Source of the DNA: Seohaeicola zhoushanensis
Lineage (GTDB): Bacteria > Pseudomonadota > Alphaproteobacteria > Rhodobacterales > Rhodobacteraceae
DNA: 64,000 bases
Assembly (NCBI RefSeq): GCF_014656415.1
Contig: NZ_BNCJ01000014.1
Location: forward strand, 1 to 64,000
Direction of reading: 5' to 3'
Part shown: positions 25,173-33,327 of the stretch, piece by piece
How positions within the stretch are numbered: position 1 is the first letter of the stretch
Layout of the letters: each line of letters begins with the position of its first letter
Notes under the pieces: model-generated
What the model saw: only the letters and a program-made list of their open reading frames with translations
What the model was told of the DNA's origin: nothing
The model's database searches: none
Program-made: the position numbers and the translations under genes

Positions 25173-25628
25173 TCAAGCCGCGTCGAGCTCGTGCTTGACG
25201 AGTTTCTCGATCTGGTCGAGCGGGTGATTGGTCAGGGTCTTGGGCACCTCTGCGATAACCTTATCGGCCACTTCCTTGTGCAGAGCCGCGCGCAGGTTGC
25301 CGAGAACCTGGGGCGAGGCGACCAGAATGAGCGAGTCGAAATCGCCACGATGGGCGCGGGCGTAGAGCCGTTCCGAGAGATCGGCGGCAAAGCGCTCCTT
25401 GGCGAGTTGGTGCCAGTCGGTATCGTCCATCGCCGATTTCTGGTTGGGACCGGAGTCATGCATCCGCCCCGGTCGATTGGCACCCTGTTCGCGGCTGGGC
25501 GGATTGTCCTGTTCCTCCTTGGCGACCACCTCGAAATTCGGGTTCTGGTGGTCGGTCAGGTTGCGCAGGAACAGGGCCTTTTCGCTGTCGGTGACGACGA
25601 CCCAGGTGCCTTGCTTTATTTCAGTCAT
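25173..25628 (-). CDS. Host attachment family protein
   Basis: The 151-residue protein has WVVVTDSEKALFLRNLTD at the N-terminus and LYARAHRGDFDSLILVASPQVLGNLRAALHKEVADKVIAEVPKTL towards the C-terminus. This is the host-attachment family, named from an Agrobacterium attachment protein and structurally related to bacterial eRF1-like (baeRF) domains. No signal peptide is present, so a cytoplasmic, possibly translation-related role is at least as plausible as attachment. CAAGGAG lies upstream of the ATG. It follows the 77-residue gene by 3 bases on the same strand. Confidence 0.82.
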   Translation of the reverse strand: MTEIKQGTWVVVTDSEKALFLRNLTDHQNPNFEVVAKEEQDNPPSREQGANRPGRMHDSGPNQKSAMDDTDWHQLAKERFAADLSERLYARAHRGDFDSLILVASPQVLGNLRAALHKEVADKVIAEVPKTLTNHPLDQIEKLVKHELDAA

Positions 25629-25631
25629 GGC

Positions 25632-25865
25632 CTACTCCTTGTCAGTTCCGTGATGGCCACCAAGTCCGCCATCACCTTTTTCGTCCGACTTGGTGACGCG
25701 CGTGGCGCCGGGGCGGTCCTGTTCGGCGCGCTTGAGAATGTCGCGGGTGCCGACGGACCGTTCGAGGTTGCCGCCAGAGCGGCCCTGCTGGGCCGGAGTG
25801 TCGGATTCGTCCAAGTATTCGTCAGTTTCCCGTTCGAGAGATGGGCTGTCCTTGCGCTGTGTCAT
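25632..25865 (-). CDS. Small hydrophilic protein paired with host attachment gene
   Basis: This 77-residue protein is rich in Asp, Glu, Arg, Gly and Ser, has no hydrophobic stretch and looks intrinsically disordered (MTQRKDSPSLERETDEYL...GTRDILKRAEQDRPGATRV...GHHGTDKE). I do not recognise a named family. AAAGGAGG upstream of the ATG is a near-perfect ribosome-binding site and the next gene begins 3 bases after its stop, so it is very likely real and co-translated with the host-attachment-type protein. Confidence 0.7.
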   Translation of the reverse strand: MTQRKDSPSLERETDEYLDESDTPAQQGRSGGNLERSVGTRDILKRAEQDRPGATRVTKSDEKGDGGLGGHHGTDKE

Positions 25866-25997
25866 GGTGGGCCTCCTTTTGTCTTACGAGGAGGAAACGC
25901 GCCGGCCTGCGGTGGCGTTCCGGGCGCGGTGCCTTGCATTGCCGCGATCCGCCGAGCATATCTTCACCGGGGATGCCCCGGACTTGAGGAGGCCCGA

Positions 25998-27380
25998 ATG
26001 CTGCGCACGATCCTGCTGACCACCGCGATGGCCCTGGCACTGCCGGTTGCCGCCGAGACCCGGATACCGCAATCGCAGGCGGAAATATCGCTGGGGTTCG
26101 CGCCGCTGGTGAAGGCCGCCGCGCCGGCGGTGGTCAATATCTATGCCCGCCGCGTGGTGCAGGCGCAGGCGAGCCCCTTTGCGGGCGATCCCTTCTTCGA
26201 GCAGTTCTTCCGGGGCTTTGGCACGCCGCGGCCGCGGGTGCAGAATTCGCTGGGGTCGGGGGTTATCCTCTCGGCGGACGGTTTCGTGGTGACGAACTTC
26301 CACGTGGTCGGCATGGCGACCGAAATCCGCGTGGTGATGGCCGACCGTCGCGAATACAACGCCGAGGTGGTTCTGGCCGATCAGGAGTCGGACCTGGCCA
26401 TCCTGCGGCTGCAGGGCGGCGAGAATCTGCCGAGCCTGTCCCTGCGCGACAGCGACAAGGTTGAGGTGGGCGAGTTGGTGCTGGCCATCGGCAACCCGTT
26501 CGGTGTCGGTCAGACGGTGTCGAGCGGGATCGTCTCGGGGCTGGCCCGGTCAGGCATCGCGACGGGGAACGAGCGGGGCTATTTCATCCAGACCGACGCG
26601 CCGATCAACCCGGGCAACTCGGGCGGGGCGCTGATCGACGTGAACGGGGCGCTGATCGGGATCAATACCTCGATCCTCAGCCGTTCGGGCGGGTCGAACG
26701 GGATCGGCTTTGCGATTCCGGCGAACCTGGTGGCCGAGTTCCTGAACCAGGCGCGGGCCGGGCGGAGCGAGTTCCAGCGGCCCTGGGCCGGGATGGCGGG
26801 GCAGCCGGTCGACAGCGACCTGGCCGGGTCGCTGGGGTTGGCGGTGCCCGAGGGGATCGTCATCAGCGACCTGCACGCGCAGAGCCCGTTCAAGCAGGCC
26901 GGGGTGCAGGTGGGCGATGTCATCACCCATGTCGACGGTGAGCCGGTCAATTCACCCTCGGAGATGCTGTTCCGCATGAGCATTGCCGGGATCGGCAACT
27001 CGACCCTGATCCGGCTGAGCCGCGATGGCGAGAGCCGCGAGGTCTCGGTGGTGATGGAACCGGCGCCCGACGAGCCGCCGGCCGAGGAGACGACGCTGGG
27101 CGAGCAGACGGCGGTGCCGGGCCTGCGGGTGGCGCGGGCCAACCCGGCGGTGATCGCGCGGCTGCCCGGTGGGCTCAACATCGAGGGTGTGGTTGTGACC
27201 GACCCCGGCCCGCTGGGCGCGCGGGCGGGGTTCCGGCTGGGCGACGTGCTGGTCGAGATCAACGGGCGGGCCATCGAGACCAGCAATGACGCGGTGCGGG
27301 CGCTGACCGATCCGGGCCGGCGGCTGCGGGTCGAGATCCTGCGCGGCGGGCAGCGGGTGTCGCTGCAGTTCCGGCTTTAG
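25998..27380 (+). CDS. DegP/HtrA-type periplasmic serine protease
   Basis: The 460-residue protein starts with a signal peptide (MLRTILLTTAMALALPVAAE) and has the trypsin-like triad His102 (TNFHVVG), Asp132 (ESDLAIL) and Ser208 (GNSGGAL), followed by two PDZ domains (about 250-350 and 375-460). It belongs to the Do/DegP-like branch and would degrade or chaperone misfolded envelope proteins. Frames open far upstream (to 25191) are ignored because GAGGAGG precedes the 25998 ATG, which starts the signal peptide. rarA follows after 3 bases. Confidence 0.93.
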   Translation: MLRTILLTTAMALALPVAAETRIPQSQAEISLGFAPLVKAAAPAVVNIYARRVVQAQASPFAGDPFFEQFFRGFGTPRPRVQNSLGSGVILSADGFVVTNFHVVGMATEIRVVMADRREYNAEVVLADQESDLAILRLQGGENLPSLSLRDSDKVEVGELVLAIGNPFGVGQTVSSGIVSGLARSGIATGNERGYFIQTDAPINPGNSGGALIDVNGALIGINTSILSRSGGSNGIGFAIPANLVAEFLNQARAGRSEFQRPWAGMAGQPVDSDLAGSLGLAVPEGIVISDLHAQSPFKQAGVQVGDVITHVDGEPVNSPSEMLFRMSIAGIGNSTLIRLSRDGESREVSVVMEPAPDEPPAEETTLGEQTAVPGLRVARANPAVIARLPGGLNIEGVVVTDPGPLGARAGFRLGDVLVEINGRAIETSNDAVRALTDPGRRLRVEILRGGQRVSLQFRL

Positions 27381-27383
27381 GCC

Positions 27384-28694
27384 GTGGCTGACCTTTTCGA
27401 CAACGAGCCGAAGGCCGAGCCGGCGAAGATCCGGCCACTTGCCGACCGGCTGCGCCCGAAGACGCTGGACGAGGTGATCGGGCAAGAGCAGGTGCTTGGC
27501 CCCGAGGCGCCGCTGGGCGCGATGCTGGCGGCGGGAAGCCTGGGCAGCCTGATCCTCTGGGGGCCGCCGGGCGTGGGCAAGACCACCATCGCGCGGTTGC
27601 TGGCGGATGCGACCGACCTGCATTTCGAGCAGATCAGCGCGATCTTCACCGGGGTGGCCGATCTCAAGAAGGTGTTCGAGGCGGCGAAGATCCGGGCGCG
27701 CAACGGGCAGGGGACATTGCTGTTCGTTGACGAGATTCACCGTTTCAACAAGGCGCAGCAGGACGGCTTCCTGCCGCATATGGAGGATGGCACCATCCTG
27801 CTGGTGGGGGCGACCACCGAGAATCCTTCGTTCGAGCTGAACGCCGCGCTGCTGAGCCGCTCGCAGGTGCTGGTGCTGGAGCGGCTGTCGCCCGCCGACC
27901 TGGAGCGGCTGGTGCAGCGGGCCGAGACCGAGCTGGGCCGCAAGCTGCCGCTGACGGGCGCGGCGCGTGACCAGCTGATTGCCATGGCCGATGGCGACGG
28001 GCGGGCGCTGCTGAACCTGATCGAGCAGGTGAGCGCCTGGAAGATCGACGCGCCGCTCGACCCCACCGCGCTTGGCAACCGGCTGATGCGGCGGGCGGCG
28101 AAATACGACAAGTCGGGGGAAGAGCATTACAACCTGATCTCGGCCCTGCACAAATCGGTGCGGGGGTCGGATGCCGATGCCGCGCTCTACTGGTTCGCGC
28201 GGATGCTGGAGGGGGGCGAGGACCCGCGCTTTCTCGCCCGGCGGATTACCCGGATGGCGGTCGAGGACATCGGCCTCGCCGATCCGCAGGCGCAGGCGCT
28301 GTGCCTGCAGGCCTGGGAGACCTACGAACGCCTCGGTAGCCCCGAGGGCGAGCTGGCGCTGGCGCAGGCGGTGGCCTACCTGGCGCTCGCGCCCAAGTCG
28401 AACGCGGTTTACACCGCCTACAAGGCCGCGCGGAAGATGGCGCGCGAGACCGGCAGCATGATGCCGCCCAAGCACATCCTGAACGCGCCGACGGGGATGA
28501 TGAAGGATCAGGGCTATGGTGCGGGCTATGCCTATGACCATGACGCCGAGGACGCATTCTCGGGGCAGAACTACTTCCCCGACGGGATCAAGCGGCCGGT
28601 GCTCTACATGCCGGTCGAACGCGGATTCGAGCGCGAGTTGAAAAAACGGCTGGACTGGTTCGTCAAGAAACGGGCAGAACGCGGCGGCAACTGA
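27384..28694 (+). CDS. rarA: Replication-associated recombination protein A
   Basis: RarA/MgsA (436 residues) is an AAA+ clamp-loader-like ATPase acting at stalled replication forks. It starts at a GTG (MADLFDNEPKAEPAKIRPLADRLRPKTLDEVIGQ), has Walker A GPPGVGKTT (60-68), Walker B LLFVDE (112-117), sensor 1 GATTENPSFELN and the C-terminal MgsA-type tetramerisation region with YNLISALHKSVRGSDADAALYWFARML. It starts 3 bases after the DegP-type gene, so the two are probably co-transcribed. Confidence 0.95.
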   Translation: MADLFDNEPKAEPAKIRPLADRLRPKTLDEVIGQEQVLGPEAPLGAMLAAGSLGSLILWGPPGVGKTTIARLLADATDLHFEQISAIFTGVADLKKVFEAAKIRARNGQGTLLFVDEIHRFNKAQQDGFLPHMEDGTILLVGATTENPSFELNAALLSRSQVLVLERLSPADLERLVQRAETELGRKLPLTGAARDQLIAMADGDGRALLNLIEQVSAWKIDAPLDPTALGNRLMRRAAKYDKSGEEHYNLISALHKSVRGSDADAALYWFARMLEGGEDPRFLARRITRMAVEDIGLADPQAQALCLQAWETYERLGSPEGELALAQAVAYLALAPKSNAVYTAYKAARKMARETGSMMPPKHILNAPTGMMKDQGYGAGYAYDHDAEDAFSGQNYFPDGIKRPVLYMPVERGFERELKKRLDWFVKKRAERGGN

Positions 28695-28711
28695 CTCTCT
28701 GGAGATTGAGC

Positions 28712-29050
28712 ATGATCGAACGCATCCAACCCGGCGCCCGCATGAGCGGTGCTGTCAAATACAACGGCATCGTCTGGCTGGCCGGCCAGGTCGGCGAAGG
28801 CGCCACGGTGGCGGAGCAGACCAAGGACTGCCTGCGTCAGATCGACGAGCTGCTGGCCGAGGCCGGTTCCAGCAAGGACAAGATCCTGCAGACCATCATC
28901 TGGCTGGCCGACATGAACGACTTTGCCGAGATGAACGCCGAGTGGGACGCCTGGGTGCCGGCCGGCAACACGCCCGCCCGCGCCACCGGCGAGGCCAAGC
29001 TGGCCGCGCCGAAATACCGCGTGGAAATCATCGTGACCGCGGCCTGCTGA
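28712..29050 (+). CDS. RidA (YjgF/YER057c/UK114) family protein
   Basis: The 112-residue Rid-family protein has WLAGQVGEGATVAEQTKDCLRQID and the conserved Arg90 (TPARATGEAKL), which in archetypal RidA binds the carboxylate of reactive enamines/imines. The Glu that follows in archetypal RidA (the E in IEIEAIA) is replaced in YRVEIIVTA, so it is likely a non-archetypal Rid subgroup with different or weaker imine-deaminase activity. The ATG at 28712 follows TGGAGATTGAGC. It heads the run ridA-crcB-rluC-HAD-atp12. Confidence 0.87.
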   Translation: MIERIQPGARMSGAVKYNGIVWLAGQVGEGATVAEQTKDCLRQIDELLAEAGSSKDKILQTIIWLADMNDFAEMNAEWDAWVPAGNTPARATGEAKLAAPKYRVEIIVTAAC

Positions 29051-29096
29051 GGCGGCTCGCTTGACAAGGCGGCGTGGGCGCGCGACACGGGCGCCC

Positions 29097-29477
29097 ATGC
29101 TGTCGACCCTTTCCCTCGTTGCCCTCGGGGGCGCTGTCGGTGCCAGTCTGAGGTATCTCTCGGGGCTGGCGATCGTGCGCCTGCTGGGCCATACGCCGTT
29201 CCCGGTGACGATCCTTTTCGTCAACGTGGTCGGGTCGTTCCTCATGGGCGCTTTCGTGGTGGCCGCGGCGCATCGCGGGTTGACCCACCTTAGCCCGTTG
29301 GTGATGACCGGCTTTCTCGGCGGCTTCACCACCTTCTCGGCCTTCTCGCTGGAAACCATGACGCTGATCGAGCGTGGCGACACCGCTCAGGCGGCGCTTT
29401 ACGTGCTGCTTTCGGTGGTATTGTCGGTGGGCGGGCTGGCCGTTGGCATGGCGGCGGCGCGGGGGATATTGGCATGA
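29097..29477 (+). CDS. crcB: Fluc fluoride channel CrcB
   Basis: The 126-residue four-helix membrane protein has the Fluc signatures GGAVGASLRYLSGLAI, NVVGSFLMGAFV and the Phe-box segment GFLGGFTTFSAFSLETM. Fluc dimers export fluoride; a single gene, as here, implies an antiparallel homodimer. No fluoride riboswitch is recognisable in the short upstream gap, which does carry a TTGACA. The ATG at 29097 starts the first membrane helix. Confidence 0.92.
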   Translation: MLSTLSLVALGGAVGASLRYLSGLAIVRLLGHTPFPVTILFVNVVGSFLMGAFVVAAAHRGLTHLSPLVMTGFLGGFTTFSAFSLETMTLIERGDTAQAALYVLLSVVLSVGGLAVGMAAARGILA

Positions 29478-29543
29478 GACTGGTAAAGCCCGACCACGAC
29501 CGGGCGCCGCTCGCAGGTGCTTTGCACCCGCTTTCGCGCGCTC

Positions 29544-29564
29544 GGTCCTTTCTGCGAAAGGACC
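29544..29564 (+). promoter_or_regulatory. Hairpin masking the rluC ribosome-binding site
   Basis: GGTCCTTTC pairs perfectly with GAAAGGACC around a 3-base loop. The 3' arm contains the AAGGA that would pair with 16S rRNA, and the ATG of the pseudouridine synthase gene begins 5 bases later. Confidence 0.5.
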
Positions 29565-29568
29565 GGAG

Positions 29569-30612
29569 ATGAGCGGTGTAATGATCCTGACCGTGGCCGA
29601 GGGCGACGGTGACCAGCGGCTGGACCGCTGGCTGCGGCGGTTGTTCCCGCATGTGAGCCAGGGGCGCATCGAGAAGATGTGCCGCAAGGGCGAACTGCGC
29701 ATCGATGGCGGTCGGGTCAAGGCCTCGACCCGGGTCGAGGTGGGCCAGCAGGTGCGCATTCCGCCGCTGGAGGCGACCGACACAAGGCCCGCGCCAGAGC
29801 CGGGCAAGATCTCGGAGCGCGACGCCAAGATGATCCGCGCCTGCGTGATCTATCGCGATGACCACGTTCTGGCGCTGAACAAGCCGCATGGGTTGGCGGT
29901 GCAGGGGGGGAGCGGGCAGACGCGGCACCTCGACGCGCTCTCCGAGGCGCTGCGCTTCGAGCTGGACGAGAACCCGCGGCTGGTGCACCGGCTCGACAAG
30001 GACACTTCGGGCGTGCTGCTGATGGCGCGCACGCGGGCGGTGGCTGCGGCGCTGACCGAGAGCTTCCGGCACCGGGCGACCAAGAAGATCTATTGGGCGG
30101 TTGTCGCAGGCGTGCCTGCGCCCAAGGCGGGGACGATCCGCACCGGGCTGGTCAAGGCGCCGGGCCACGGGTCGAAGGGCGAGGGCGAGAAGATGATCAA
30201 CGTCCACCCGTCCGAGATCGACGACACGCCGGGCGCGAAGCGCGCGGTGACCGACTACATCACCATCGAGGCGGCTGGCCGCCGCGCGGCCTGGGTGGCG
30301 CTCAACCCGATCACCGGGCGGACCCACCAGCTGCGCGCGCATATGGCCGAGCTGGGGCATCCGATCGTCGGTGACGGCAAGTATGGCGGTTCGAGCCAGG
30401 AGAACGCGGGCGACGGCTGGGGCGCGCAGCTGGGCGGCGACATCAGCAAGAAGCTGCACCTGCACGCGCGCTCGCTGATGCTGGAGCATCCGGTGACAAA
30501 GGCGCGGCTGACGCTGACCGCGCCGTTGCCCGAGCACATGCAGCACACCTGGGACATCTTCCAGTGGTCGACCAAGGACGCGCCGGAGGATCCGTTCGAG
30601 GACGAGGAATGA
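29569..30612 (+). CDS. RluC-type 23S rRNA pseudouridine synthase
   Basis: The 347-residue RluA-family enzyme has an N-terminal S4 RNA-binding domain (about 12-75, DQRLDRWLRRLFPHVSQGRIEKMCRKG) and a catalytic domain with HRLDKDTSG (Asp143 nucleophile) and GRTHQLRAHMAELGHPIVGDGKYG. It would isomerise uridines in 23S rRNA; RluC is the likeliest orthologue but RluD cannot be excluded by eye. The start at 29569 follows AAGGACCGGAG. Its stop overlaps the HAD gene (ATGA). Confidence 0.88.
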   Translation: MSGVMILTVAEGDGDQRLDRWLRRLFPHVSQGRIEKMCRKGELRIDGGRVKASTRVEVGQQVRIPPLEATDTRPAPEPGKISERDAKMIRACVIYRDDHVLALNKPHGLAVQGGSGQTRHLDALSEALRFELDENPRLVHRLDKDTSGVLLMARTRAVAAALTESFRHRATKKIYWAVVAGVPAPKAGTIRTGLVKAPGHGSKGEGEKMINVHPSEIDDTPGAKRAVTDYITIEAAGRRAAWVALNPITGRTHQLRAHMAELGHPIVGDGKYGGSSQENAGDGWGAQLGGDISKKLHLHARSLMLEHPVTKARLTLTAPLPEHMQHTWDIFQWSTKDAPEDPFEDEE

Positions 30613-31283
30613 GCCGACTGGTCATCTTCGACGTCGACGGCACGCTGGTGGACAGCCAGGGGGTGATCCTGGCGGCGATGCGTGAGTCCTTCGCGGGGCA
30701 GGGGCTGGAGGCGCCGGCGCGCGAGGCGATCCTGGGGATCGTCGGGCTGTCGCTCGACCGGGCGGTCTGGCAGCTGGCGCCCGAACTGGAACCGGACCTG
30801 CGGGGCCGGTTGGTGGACGGCTACAAGCAGGCCTATCACGCGCATCGTTCGCAGCATGGCGCGGCGGCGGGTTCGCCGCTGTTCCCCGGCGCGCGCCAGG
30901 TGCTGGAAGAGCTTGCCGGCTCACCGGATACCATCCTAGGCGTGGCGACGGGCAAGTCGCGCCGGGGGCTGGAGGCGCTGCTCGCCGATCACGGGTTGCG
31001 CGATCTCTTCGCGACGCTGCAGGTGGCGGACGATCACCCCTCGAAGCCGCACCCCTCGATGATCCTGGCGGCGCTGGCCGAGACGGGCTGCTCGGCAGAG
31101 CAGGCGGTGATGATCGGCGACACGAGTTTCGACATGGAAATGGCCGCGGCGGCCGGGGTTGCGGGGATCGGAGTGGGCTGGGGCTATCACCCGTCCGAGG
31201 TACTGCGGCCGCTTGCCCGCCACATGGCCGGCGATTTCGCCGAATTGGCGGCGCTGCTGGCGCGCAGGGGAGAAATGGCATGA
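30609..31283 (+). CDS. HAD-superfamily phosphatase (phosphoglycolate phosphatase-like)
   Basis: A 224-residue HAD hydrolase: motif I FDVDGTLVDSQ (nucleophile Asp and general acid Asp), motif II GVATGKSRRGL, Lys motif III in SKPHPSMIL and motif IV MIGDTSFDMEMAAAAGV. The helical cap between motifs I and II is the C1 type seen in phosphoglycolate phosphatase. The substrate is not defined. It overlaps both neighbours by ATGA, which implies translational coupling of rluC-HAD-atp12. Confidence 0.88.
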   Translation: MSRLVIFDVDGTLVDSQGVILAAMRESFAGQGLEAPAREAILGIVGLSLDRAVWQLAPELEPDLRGRLVDGYKQAYHAHRSQHGAAAGSPLFPGARQVLEELAGSPDTILGVATGKSRRGLEALLADHGLRDLFATLQVADDHPSKPHPSMILAALAETGCSAEQAVMIGDTSFDMEMAAAAGVAGIGVGWGYHPSEVLRPLARHMAGDFAELAALLARRGEMA

Positions 31284-31984
31284 GCGACTGGAAACCCCGG
31301 GTCTTCTGGAAGGAAGCGGCTGTCATTCCGGCGGAGAACGGCTTTGCCGTGCAGCTGGACGGACGCCCGGTGAAGACCCCGGCCAAGCGCGCGCTGGTGC
31401 TGCCGACGCAAGGGCTGGCCGAGGCGGTCGCCGAGGAATGGGCGGCGCAGGACAAGGTCGTCGACCCCGGCACCATGCCGGTGACGCGCACCGCCAATGC
31501 GGCGATTGACAAGGTCGCCACGCAGCACCGGCAGGTGGCCGAGATGCTGGCGGGCTATGGCGACAGCGACCTGCTCTGCTATCGCGCCGAGGCGCCAGAG
31601 GAACTGGTGGCCTTGCAGGCGGCGGAGTGGGATCCGGCGCTCGACTGGGCCGAGGCGGCGCTGGGGGCGCGGCTGGCGGCCCATGCGGGCGTCATGCATC
31701 GCCCGCAGGACGCGGCAATGCTGGAGCGGCTGGCAGGGCGGGTGCTGGCGCTGGACGCCTTCCGGCTCGCTGCCTTCCATGACCTGGTGTCGCTGTCGGG
31801 CTCGCTGATCCTGGGATTTGCCGCGGCCGAGAACTGGAAAGAGGCCGAGGAGATCTGGCGGATCTCGCGGCTGGAAGAGCTCTGGCAGATCGAGCATTGG
31901 GGCGAGGACGAGGAAGCCCGCGATTCCGCGGAACGGAAACGTCGCGATTTCCTGCAGGCGAAGCGCTTCTTCGATCTCGCTTAA
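31280..31984 (+). CDS. ATP12 family F1-ATPase assembly chaperone
   Basis: The 234-residue protein has the ATP12 landmarks RVFWKEAAVIP, FAVQLDGRPVKTPAKRALVLPT, AEEWAAQ, DPGTMPVTRTANAAID and a C-terminal LEELWQIEHWGEDEEA. In mitochondria ATP12 holds the alpha subunit during F1 assembly; the alphaproteobacterial homologues are thought to do the same. It ends the ridA-to-atp12 run and is followed by 201 bases before bztA with no clear terminator. Confidence 0.9.
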   Translation: MSDWKPRVFWKEAAVIPAENGFAVQLDGRPVKTPAKRALVLPTQGLAEAVAEEWAAQDKVVDPGTMPVTRTANAAIDKVATQHRQVAEMLAGYGDSDLLCYRAEAPEELVALQAAEWDPALDWAEAALGARLAAHAGVMHRPQDAAMLERLAGRVLALDAFRLAAFHDLVSLSGSLILGFAAAENWKEAEEIWRISRLEELWQIEHWGEDEEARDSAERKRRDFLQAKRFFDLA

Positions 31985-32185
31985 TTGATCGGCGCTTGGG
32001 CCTTGCCCCCAAGTCAGGGGCTTCCAGCCCATTCAAAACGCTGATGAACCGCTTGACCTTTCTTTATGATTGCGCCCAAACTTGATGCACTGAGGGGGAG
32101 ACCCTGCTATCGGTGTTCCGTCCGGCTGTACAAAGCCGGGAATAAGTCGCCCGTTACGAGGCGGAAAAATCAGGAAGAGGTAAAC

Positions 32186-33202
32186 ATGAAAAAATCCGTA
32201 TATTTCGGCGTGCTGACTGTGGCCAGCCTTGCGGCAGGTGCTGCGGCGGCGGGCACGCTGGACGACGTCAAGGCGCGCGGCAAGCTGAACTGTGGCGTGA
32301 CCACCGGCCTCGTCGGCTTTGCCGCGCCGGATGCGAACGGGGTCTGGGAGGGCTTCGACGTCGCACTTTGCCGTGCAGTCGCGGCGGCTGTGCTGGGCGA
32401 TGGCAACTCGGTCGAATTCGTGCCGACCACCGGCAAGACGCGCTTTACCGCGCTGGCCTCGGGCGAGATCGACATGCTGGCCCGCAACACCACCTGGACC
32501 TTCAGCCGCGACGTCGACCTGAAGTTCGAATTCGTCGGCGTGAACTACTATGACGGCCAGGGCTTCATGGTTCCGAAGGAACTGGGCGTGACCTCGGCCA
32601 AGGATCTGGACGGCGCCACCGTCTGCATCCAGACCGGCACCACCACCGAGCTGAACCTCGCGGACTTCTTCCGTGCCAACAACATCAGCTACGAGCCGGT
32701 TCCGATCGAGACCAACGCGGAAGCGCAGCAGCAGTATCTGGCTGGCGCCTGCGACGTCTACACCACCGACGCTTCGGGCCTAGCCGCGACCCGCGCCACC
32801 TTCGAGAAGCCGGGCGACCACATCCTGCTGCCGGAAATCATCTCGAAAGAGCCGCTGGCACCGCTGGTCCGTCATGGCGACAGCGAGTGGGCCGACGTCG
32901 TCCGCTGGACGCTGAACGCGCTGATCTCGGCCGAGGAATACGGTATCACCAAGGCCAATGCCGAGGAAATGTCCAAGGGCAGCGACAACCCGGAAATCAA
33001 CCGGATTCTCGGCTCGGAAGGCACCCTGGGCGAGATGCTGGGCCTCGACAACGCCTGGGCCAAGCGCGCCATCATGGTGGGCGGCAACTATGGCGAGATC
33101 TTCGACGCCAACATCGGTGAAAGCACTCCGATCGCCCTGTCGCGCGGCCTGAACGCGCAATGGACGAAGGGCGGCCTGCTGTATTCGCCGCCGTTCCGCT
33201 AA
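32186..33202 (+). CDS. bztA: Amino-acid ABC transporter, periplasmic binding protein
   Basis: The 338-residue protein has a signal peptide (KKSVYFGVLTVASLAAGAAAA) and a family-3 solute-binding fold: LDDVKARGKLNCGVTTGLVGFAAPDANGVWEGFDVALCRAVAAA, TRFTALASGEIDMLARNTTWT and the end TKGGLLYSPPFR. With the three genes that follow it matches Rhodobacter BztABCD, which imports glutamate, glutamine, aspartate and asparagine. GGAAGAGGTAAAC precedes the ATG. The following hairpin should give it higher output than the permeases. Confidence 0.92.
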   Translation: MKKSVYFGVLTVASLAAGAAAAGTLDDVKARGKLNCGVTTGLVGFAAPDANGVWEGFDVALCRAVAAAVLGDGNSVEFVPTTGKTRFTALASGEIDMLARNTTWTFSRDVDLKFEFVGVNYYDGQGFMVPKELGVTSAKDLDGATVCIQTGTTTELNLADFFRANNISYEPVPIETNAEAQQQYLAGACDVYTTDASGLAATRATFEKPGDHILLPEIISKEPLAPLVRHGDSEWADVVRWTLNALISAEEYGITKANAEEMSKGSDNPEINRILGSEGTLGEMLGLDNAWAKRAIMVGGNYGEIFDANIGESTPIALSRGLNAQWTKGGLLYSPPFR

Positions 33203-33216
33203 GACCAGACTACAGG

Positions 33217-33240
33217 GGGCGCGGCCAAGGCCGCGCCCTT
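33217..33240 (+). promoter_or_regulatory. bztA-bztB intercistronic hairpin
   Basis: GGGCGCGGCC and GGCCGCGCCC face each other across AA, giving an 8-bp stem with a CCAAGG-type loop, followed by TTCTG. In binding-protein transporters such hairpins commonly protect the upstream mRNA or attenuate transcription so that the binding protein is made in excess. Confidence 0.65.
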
Positions 33241-33327
33241 CTGACAATAACGAAAATGCTCGGGACTCGGTGAGCTGGGAATAACCCGGCCGGATGTCAG
33301 GACCGGGCAGCCAACGGGGACCACAGC

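Noticed and set aside
29041-29096. Possible fluoride riboswitch before crcB
   Set aside because: The gap is only 46 bases and lacks the conserved crcB-motif pseudoknot sequences.
31985-32185. Sigma-54 or sigma-70 promoter before bztA
   Set aside because: TTGACC and several GG/GC pairs are present but none has correct spacing, so no promoter is annotated.
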